From positions 1 to 9,455 of the forward strand of contig CABQKL010000072.1 of assembly GCA_902464645.1 (NCBI GenBank): a stretch of 9,455 bases of DNA, in the 5' to 3' direction. A program made the position numbers and the translations under genes. Below, in pieces: positions 5,677-9,455 of this stretch (position 1 is its first letter; each line of letters starts with the position of its first letter). Under the pieces are notes generated by a model. The model was not told the origin of the DNA and made no database searches. It saw only the letters and a list, made by a program, of their open reading frames with translations. Source of the stretch: an uncultured Collinsella sp. GTDB lineage: Bacteria; Actinomycetota; Coriobacteriia; Coriobacteriales; Coriobacteriaceae.

Positions 5677-6591
5677 ATGACTGATGCCGTTGAGGTTCTG
5701 CGAATTGATTCGCTCGAGGACGAGCGGCTCGATGCCTACGTGCGACTGACCGAGCGCGAGCTGCGCTGCGTGTTGGAGCCGCAAAAGGGCATCTTTATCG
5801 CCGAGAGCGCCAAGGTTATTGAGCGCGCGGTCCGTGCCGGATACCAGCCGGTGAGCTTTCTTTTGGGCGAACGCTGGCTCGATCAGATGATGCCGCTGTT
5901 TGAGCGCCTGGTTGCGCGCGAGGACGCCAGCCCTGTTCCTGTGTTCGTTGCCTCCATGGAGCTCATGGAGCTATTGACGGGCTTTAACGTGACGCGCGGT
6001 GCGCTTGCGGCGTTTCGTCGCCCGCGGCAGATTCCGGTTGATGAGTTCTTGGGCGGCGTCGTCGAGGCGGCGGGGGAGCGTCCGGTGCGCGTGTGCGTGC
6101 TCGAGGGTATTGTCGACCACACCAATGTTGGCGCGATTTTCCGCTCTGCTGCCGCATTGAACGTTGACGGTATTTTGGTCAGCCCGACGTGCTGCGACCC
6201 GCTGTACCGTCGCTCGGCCCGCGTGAGCATGGGGACCGTGTTTCAAGTGCCGTGGACGCGTATTGGCAGTGAGGCGCGCGTGTGGCCGCATGACGGCCTG
6301 GCGGCGCTGCACGATGCCGGTTTTTCGTGTGCCGCCATGGCGTTGACGGACGATTCAGTGTCGTTGGACGATCCCGCGCTACAGGAGATTGACCGCCTGG
6401 CAATCTTTATGGGCACCGAGGGTGCCGGCCTGGGCGCCAAGACCATCGCGGGCTGCGACCGGGCCGTGCGCATTCCGATGGCGCACGGGGTCGATTCGCT
6501 CAACGTGGCCGCGGCGAGTGCCGTCGCCTTTTGGCAGCTGTGCCCGCATGTGAGCAATGAGTATCACTACCAGCCGGGTTTGTATCACTAG
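5677..6591 (+). CDS. SpoU/TrmH-family RNA 2'-O-methyltransferase
   Basis: A 304-residue SPOUT-class methyltransferase predicted to 2'-O-methylate a ribose in rRNA or tRNA using S-adenosylmethionine. The N-terminal part (1-115) resembles the substrate-binding domain of this family (FIAESAKVIERAV at 40-52; FNVTRGALAAFRRP at 103-116). The catalytic knot domain has motif 1 NVGAIFRSAAAL (150-161, Asn150 and Arg156), motif 2 FMGTEGAGL (244-252) and motif 3 IPMAHGVDSLNVAAASA (266-282, Asn276). The exact target cannot be read from sequence; it could be a 23S rRNA enzyme of the RlmB type or a paralogue. The ATG at 5677 is the only reasonable start, since an in-frame stop lies at 5653-5655. Its ribosome binding site is poor (AAGAAGG about 16 nt away). 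It stands alone, 109 nt after folA. Confidence 0.88.
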   Translation: MTDAVEVLRIDSLEDERLDAYVRLTERELRCVLEPQKGIFIAESAKVIERAVRAGYQPVSFLLGERWLDQMMPLFERLVAREDASPVPVFVASMELMELLTGFNVTRGALAAFRRPRQIPVDEFLGGVVEAAGERPVRVCVLEGIVDHTNVGAIFRSAAALNVDGILVSPTCCDPLYRRSARVSMGTVFQVPWTRIGSEARVWPHDGLAALHDAGFSCAAMALTDDSVSLDDPALQEIDRLAIFMGTEGAGLGAKTIAGCDRAVRIPMAHGVDSLNVAAASAVAFWQLCPHVSNEYHYQPGLYH

Positions 6592-6716
6592 GCAGATAGT
6601 TCGCACCGGGCTCTGACTCGGGGTGTTTCGGTCGACGCCGGTCGGTGCTAAGCTGCTATTGGTTTTGGCCTTAAATTGCCGTTTTGTTGTTTGACGTATG
6701 CTGGTGGGGAGGGCGT
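6592..6716. other. Intergenic region, no clear element
   Basis: 125 bp between the methyltransferase and the exporter. There is no convincing terminator, only a 6-bp pairing of GCACCG (6603-6608) with CGGTGC (6643-6648). A possible weak promoter for the exporter is TTTCGG, 17 bp, TAAGCT (about 6627-6655). The stretch from 6656 is T-rich up to the GGGGAGGG ribosome binding site at 6706-6713. Confidence 0.4.
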
Positions 6717-8066
6717 GTGGCTAAGAAATCTACGGCTATCGATGTAACGCAGGGTGTTATTTGGCAGCAGCTGCTTTCGCTGTGCGTTCCCATCTTTTTT
6801 AGTTCGTTTTTTCAACAGGCCTACACGCTTATCGGTACCTATATCGTCGGCCAGTTTGGCGGCAAGCTTGCACTGGGTGGCATTCAGGCCACGATGGTGC
6901 TCACCGAGCTCTGCATTGGCTTTTGCGTTGGCGTCGGCGCCGGCTGCGCGGTCATTACCGGTCAGTATTTTGGCCAGCACGATGATGAGCGACTGAGTCG
7001 TTCGGTCCATACGGCCATGACCCTCGCGCTGGTGGGCGGTATCGTTTTCTCGATTCTTGGCATAGTGTTCGTTGAGCCCATGCTGGTGCTTATGAACACG
7101 CCGCATGAGCTATTGGCTGAGGGCGTGGCCTATGCTCGTTGCTATTTTGCCGCCATGGTTGCGGCGCTGCTGCTCAATATGGGAACGGCACTGCTGCGCG
7201 CCGTGGGCGACACGCGCGGGCCTGCTGTGATCATCGCTTCCGGCTGCCTTGTTAATGCGGTGCTGGATGTTATCTTCGTTGCCGTGCTTCATATGGAGGC
7301 TCTGGGCTGCGGCATCGCGGTGGCGCTGACCATTTGCTCCAACGCCACGATGATCGTGATTCGCATGATGCACGCACCGGGTGCGTGGCGGCTTTCACTG
7401 TCCAAACTCGGCATTGATCCTGGCATTTGTAAGAGCATGATCTCGTGTGGTCTACCGCTTGGCTTTCAGTCTGCTGCGTATTCGATTTCCAACGTTTTGA
7501 TTCAGGTGTCGGTCAACTCGTTTGGCGCCGATGTCACCACGGCTTGGGGTCTTTCGGGCCGTTTGGATGGCATTGTCTGGATGGTTACCGAGGCGCTTGG
7601 CGTGTCGATCACCACGTTCTCGGCACAGAACTTTGGCGCGCGCAACTACGAGCGCATGCGCAAGGGCTACCATACGTCGCTCGTGCTGTCGTTTATGCTC
7701 ATTGGTGGCCTGTCTGCCGTGCTGCTGGTGTTCTCGGGTCCTCTGTCGCGTCTATTTGTCGACGATGCTTCGATTGCGGCGTACACCACGACGATTCTTC
7801 ATTTCATCGCGCCGTTCTACGCAATCTTCTCGATTATCGAGAACGCGTCGGGCTCTATCCGCGGCGCCGGCGTGAGCTTGCAGCCCATGCTGCTCACGAT
7901 TTTTGGCACCGTCGTGCTCAGGGTGATCTGGGTGTTTGCGATTATGCCGTTCGATCCGTCGCTTGAGCACCTGCTGCTGGTTTACCCCGTAACCTGGCTC
8001 ATCACGGCCACGATGTTTACCATCTACCACCACAGCGGCAACTGGTTAGGCCGCGCCACTGCCTAA
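6717..8066 (+). CDS. MATE-family multidrug/toxin exporter
   Basis: A 449-residue polytopic inner-membrane protein of about 12 hydrophobic segments, matching the usual 440-460 length of MATE cation-coupled efflux proteins. Recognisable family features are GVIWQQLLSLCVPIFFSSFF near the N-terminus, IVGQFGG (43-49), ITGQYFGQHDD (about 82-92), the LLRAVGDTRGP loop after TM5, and a second repeat half with WGLSGRLDGI, ITTFSAQNFGARNYERM and SIRGAGVSLQPM. The substrate cannot be inferred. The GTG at 6717 is chosen because GGGGAGGG stands just upstream; the TTG at 6684 has no ribosome binding site. The conserved acidic position in TM1 (usually Y-x-x-V-D-x-x-x-V-G) is Gly40 here. The gene is monocistronic and convergent with cobO. 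Confidence 0.92.
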   Translation: MAKKSTAIDVTQGVIWQQLLSLCVPIFFSSFFQQAYTLIGTYIVGQFGGKLALGGIQATMVLTELCIGFCVGVGAGCAVITGQYFGQHDDERLSRSVHTAMTLALVGGIVFSILGIVFVEPMLVLMNTPHELLAEGVAYARCYFAAMVAALLLNMGTALLRAVGDTRGPAVIIASGCLVNAVLDVIFVAVLHMEALGCGIAVALTICSNATMIVIRMMHAPGAWRLSLSKLGIDPGICKSMISCGLPLGFQSAAYSISNVLIQVSVNSFGADVTTAWGLSGRLDGIVWMVTEALGVSITTFSAQNFGARNYERMRKGYHTSLVLSFMLIGGLSAVLLVFSGPLSRLFVDDASIAAYTTTILHFIAPFYAIFSIIENASGSIRGAGVSLQPMLLTIFGTVVLRVIWVFAIMPFDPSLEHLLLVYPVTWLITATMFTIYHHSGNWLGRATA

Positions 8067-8075
8067 TGATTCCTT

Positions 8076-8141
8076 GGGGACGGAGGAAAACGGATCATTG
8101 GCCCGGCGATAAGGCGAAATGATCCGTTTCCCTCCGTCCTC
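8076..8141. repeat. Long imperfect inverted repeat between convergent genes
   Basis: Arms 8076-8099 and 8118-8141 are 24 nt each, with one A-C mismatch and one G-U pair; the loop of 18 nt contains a further GCC/GGC pairing. The structure ends 10 nt before the cobO stop and starts 9 nt after the exporter stop. Neither side has a T tract, so it is not a classical intrinsic terminator, although a stem this long may terminate or protect both transcripts. The look is that of a dispersed palindromic (REP/MITE-like) intergenic repeat, which needs a genome search to confirm. Confidence 0.65.
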
Positions 8142-8151
8142 TTCGGATCAA

Positions 8152-8637
8152 TTAGTATTCGATGCCTTGGCGGGCTAGGAGGCCTTCGTCGAAGTAATGT
8201 TTGATGGGAAGCATTTCGGTGACCAGGTCCGCGAGGTCTGCGAGGGGCAGCAGGCCCCGGCCGGTGAGCACGAGCTCCGTAGTGGCGGGCTTTATCGCGA
8301 TCAGCGCTTCGACATCCTCGCGCGTCACAAAGTCGCGGCGCATGGCCTCGCCGAGTTCGTCCAAAATGAGCACGTCGACCTGCGAGATCTGTTCGCGTGC
8401 AAGTTCCATGATCTGCTCGGCGCAAGCCTCGGGCGTGTTGCGATCGGCCTGTATAATGCGCAGTCCCAGGCGCGGCGCGGCATCGTGTTCGGCGCAGTGC
8501 AGCTTCTTGGCAAACTGCAGCATGAGTACGTCGAGTCCATAACCCGTGGCGCGCATCGCCAGTCCCAGCGCAGCCGTGGTTTTGCCCTTGCCGTCGCCCG
8601 TGTAGATCTGAACCTTGCCGACTTCCAGTGATGCCAT
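8152..8637 (-). CDS. cobO: Corrinoid (cob(I)alamin / cob(I)yrinate diamide) adenosyltransferase
   Basis: A 161-residue CobA/CobO/BtuR-family enzyme that transfers the 5'-deoxyadenosyl group of ATP to Co(I) corrinoids, giving coenzyme B12 forms. It has the family P-loop GDGKGKTTAALGLAMRA (14-30), Walker B-like VLILDELGEA (89-98), ELVLTGRG (121-128) and the characteristic C-terminal end ARQGIEY. It is somewhat shorter than E. coli BtuR because the N-terminal extension is missing. The start ATG (8637) is preceded by AAAGGA at 5 nt. There are no other cobalamin genes and no B12 riboswitch in its leader. The context therefore fits salvage or activation of imported corrinoid for B12-dependent enzymes, but a biosynthetic cluster elsewhere cannot be excluded. 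Divergent from ftsH. Confidence 0.93.
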   Translation of the reverse strand: MASLEVGKVQIYTGDGKGKTTAALGLAMRATGYGLDVLMLQFAKKLHCAEHDAAPRLGLRIIQADRNTPEACAEQIMELAREQISQVDVLILDELGEAMRRDFVTREDVEALIAIKPATTELVLTGRGLLPLADLADLVTEMLPIKHYFDEGLLARQGIEY

Positions 8638-8697
8638 CTCTGTCCTTTCGTGCCCGGCGTCGGTTTATCGCCGTCCGGGTTGGGTATTCTAGATAGC

Positions 8698-8725
8698 ATT
8701 ATCAACCCCAGTAGATGGAGTTCAA
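8698..8725 (-). promoter_or_regulatory. Putative cobO promoter overlapping the ftsH start region
   Basis: On the minus strand there is a -35 TTGAAC (8725-8720) and a -10 GATAAT (8703-8698), with a 16-bp spacer. Predicted initiation near 8691 gives a leader of about 54 nt containing a small CGGCG/CGCCG hairpin. The elements lie within 35 bp of the ftsH start codon, so the two divergent transcription units share this DNA. Confidence 0.45.
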
Positions 8726-8729
8726 GCAG

Positions 8730-9455
8730 ATGGAGATGGATGACAACAAACGTAGACGGAATATGATCCTCTACGTGCTCATCGCCTTCGTCGTCTACCT
8801 CGTGCTCTCGACCGTTCTGTTCCCCAACATCGGTCACACGCAGCAGATTACGAAGACCGATTACTCGACGTTTGTCAAAGCGCTCGATAAGAAGAGTGTC
8901 GACAAGGTCGAGTACAATACCGACGATTACACCATTTATTACACCAAGAAGGGCGAGGACGAGAACATCGCCTACAAGACGACCGGTGTGCCGAATGACG
9001 CGGGCTTTACCGATCGTGTGCTTGAATCCGGTGCGTCCCTGGAGTCGGTCGTTCCCGATAAAAACTCGGGTCTGATGACCTACTACCTGCTTACGCTTAT
9101 TCTTCCCATGGCCATCTTCTTCCTGATCGGTTGGTGGCTCAACCGCCGTATGAAGAAGGCTATGGGCGATGACGGCCCGTCGATGAACTTTGGCGGCGGT
9201 GGCTTTGGCGGCGGTGGACTGGGTAAGTCCGGCGCGCGCGTGATCGCCTCCAAGGATGTGGGCGTGACCTTTAAGGATGTCGCTGGCCAGGAAGAGGCCA
9301 AGGAATCCCTCAAGGAGGTCGTTGACTTTCTGGAGAAACCGCAGCGCTACGAGGAAATTGGCGCCAAGCTGCCGCGCGGTGCTCTCCTTGTTGGCCCTCC
9401 GGGTACCGGTAAGACCCTGCTCGCCAAGGCTGTTGCCGGCGAGGCGGGCGTGCCG
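8730..9455 (+). CDS. ftsH: ATP-dependent zinc metalloprotease FtsH, N-terminal part (3' end outside window)
   Basis: The frame runs to the window edge, giving 242 residues of FtsH, the membrane-anchored AAA+ protease that degrades misassembled membrane proteins and some regulators. It shows a basic N-terminus, TM1 (about 12-31), an extracytoplasmic domain (about 33-113), TM2 (about 115-137) and a Gly-rich cytoplasmic linker (FGGGGFGGGGLGKSG, 154-168). The AAA module then begins with VTFKDVAGQEEAKESLKE (179-196) and Walker A GPPGTGKT (222-229). Walker B, the second region of homology and the HEXXH protease site lie beyond the window. ATG 8730 has GGAG 9 nt upstream. An in-frame ATG at 8715 would add five residues but has no ribosome binding site. 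A weak -10 (TATTCT, 8685-8690) could serve this gene. Confidence 0.95.
   Translation, partial: MEMDDNKRRRNMILYVLIAFVVYLVLSTVLFPNIGHTQQITKTDYSTFVKALDKKSVDKVEYNTDDYTIYYTKKGEDENIAYKTTGVPNDAGFTDRVLESGASLESVVPDKNSGLMTYYLLTLILPMAIFFLIGWWLNRRMKKAMGDDGPSMNFGGGGFGGGGLGKSGARVIASKDVGVTFKDVAGQEEAKESLKEVVDFLEKPQRYEEIGAKLPRGALLVGPPGTGKTLLAKAVAGEAGVP

Noticed and set aside
8638..8691. Possible cobalamin riboswitch before cobO
   Set aside because: The leader is about 54 nt, too short for a B12 riboswitch, and I see no B12-box-like sequence.

Overview
This window looks like ordinary chromosomal DNA from a high-GC, anaerobic, gut-type actinobacterium. My best guess is a Coriobacteriia member such as Collinsella. 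That rests on codon and GC character, clostridial-looking ThyA and FolA variants, and a lone corrinoid adenosyltransferase gene. It is a recollection-based inference, not a database result. Most of the window is core housekeeping. I see no CRISPR array, tRNA, rRNA, phage or insertion sequence.

Layout, left to right. (1) A + strand chromosome-maintenance and protein-targeting operon: the 3' end of smc, then ftsY (overlapping smc by one base), then ffh, closed by a strong hairpin at 3163-3208. FtsY and Ffh are the receptor and the protein core of the signal recognition particle (SRP), which delivers nascent membrane proteins. (2) A convergent minus-strand gene at 3260-4024. It encodes a one-polypeptide fusion of a DUF134 helix-turn-helix domain, a NifX/NifB-like dinitrogenase-cofactor domain and a Cys/His-rich metal-binding tail. 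Inside the ORF, a consensus ribosome binding site stands directly before the NifX-like domain. Two matching CATATG-centred palindromes, 53 bp apart, lie in its upstream region. This is the most novel part of the window. (3) A divergent + strand thymidylate pair, thyA and folA, 9 nt apart. ThyA consumes methylene-tetrahydrofolate and releases dihydrofolate, which FolA recycles. (4) A SpoU/TrmH-family RNA methyltransferase and a MATE-family exporter, each with its own short leader. (5) A long imperfect inverted repeat between the exporter and the convergent cobO gene. (6) cobO (minus) and ftsH (plus, running off the right edge), divergently transcribed from a compact region of about 90 bp.

No gene-free stretch exceeds 300 bases. 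The larger gaps are 3145-3259 (terminator), 4025-4190 (operators and divergent promoters), 5568-5676 (one weak hairpin), 6592-6716 (no clear element), 8067-8151 (inverted repeat) and 8638-8729 (divergent promoters).
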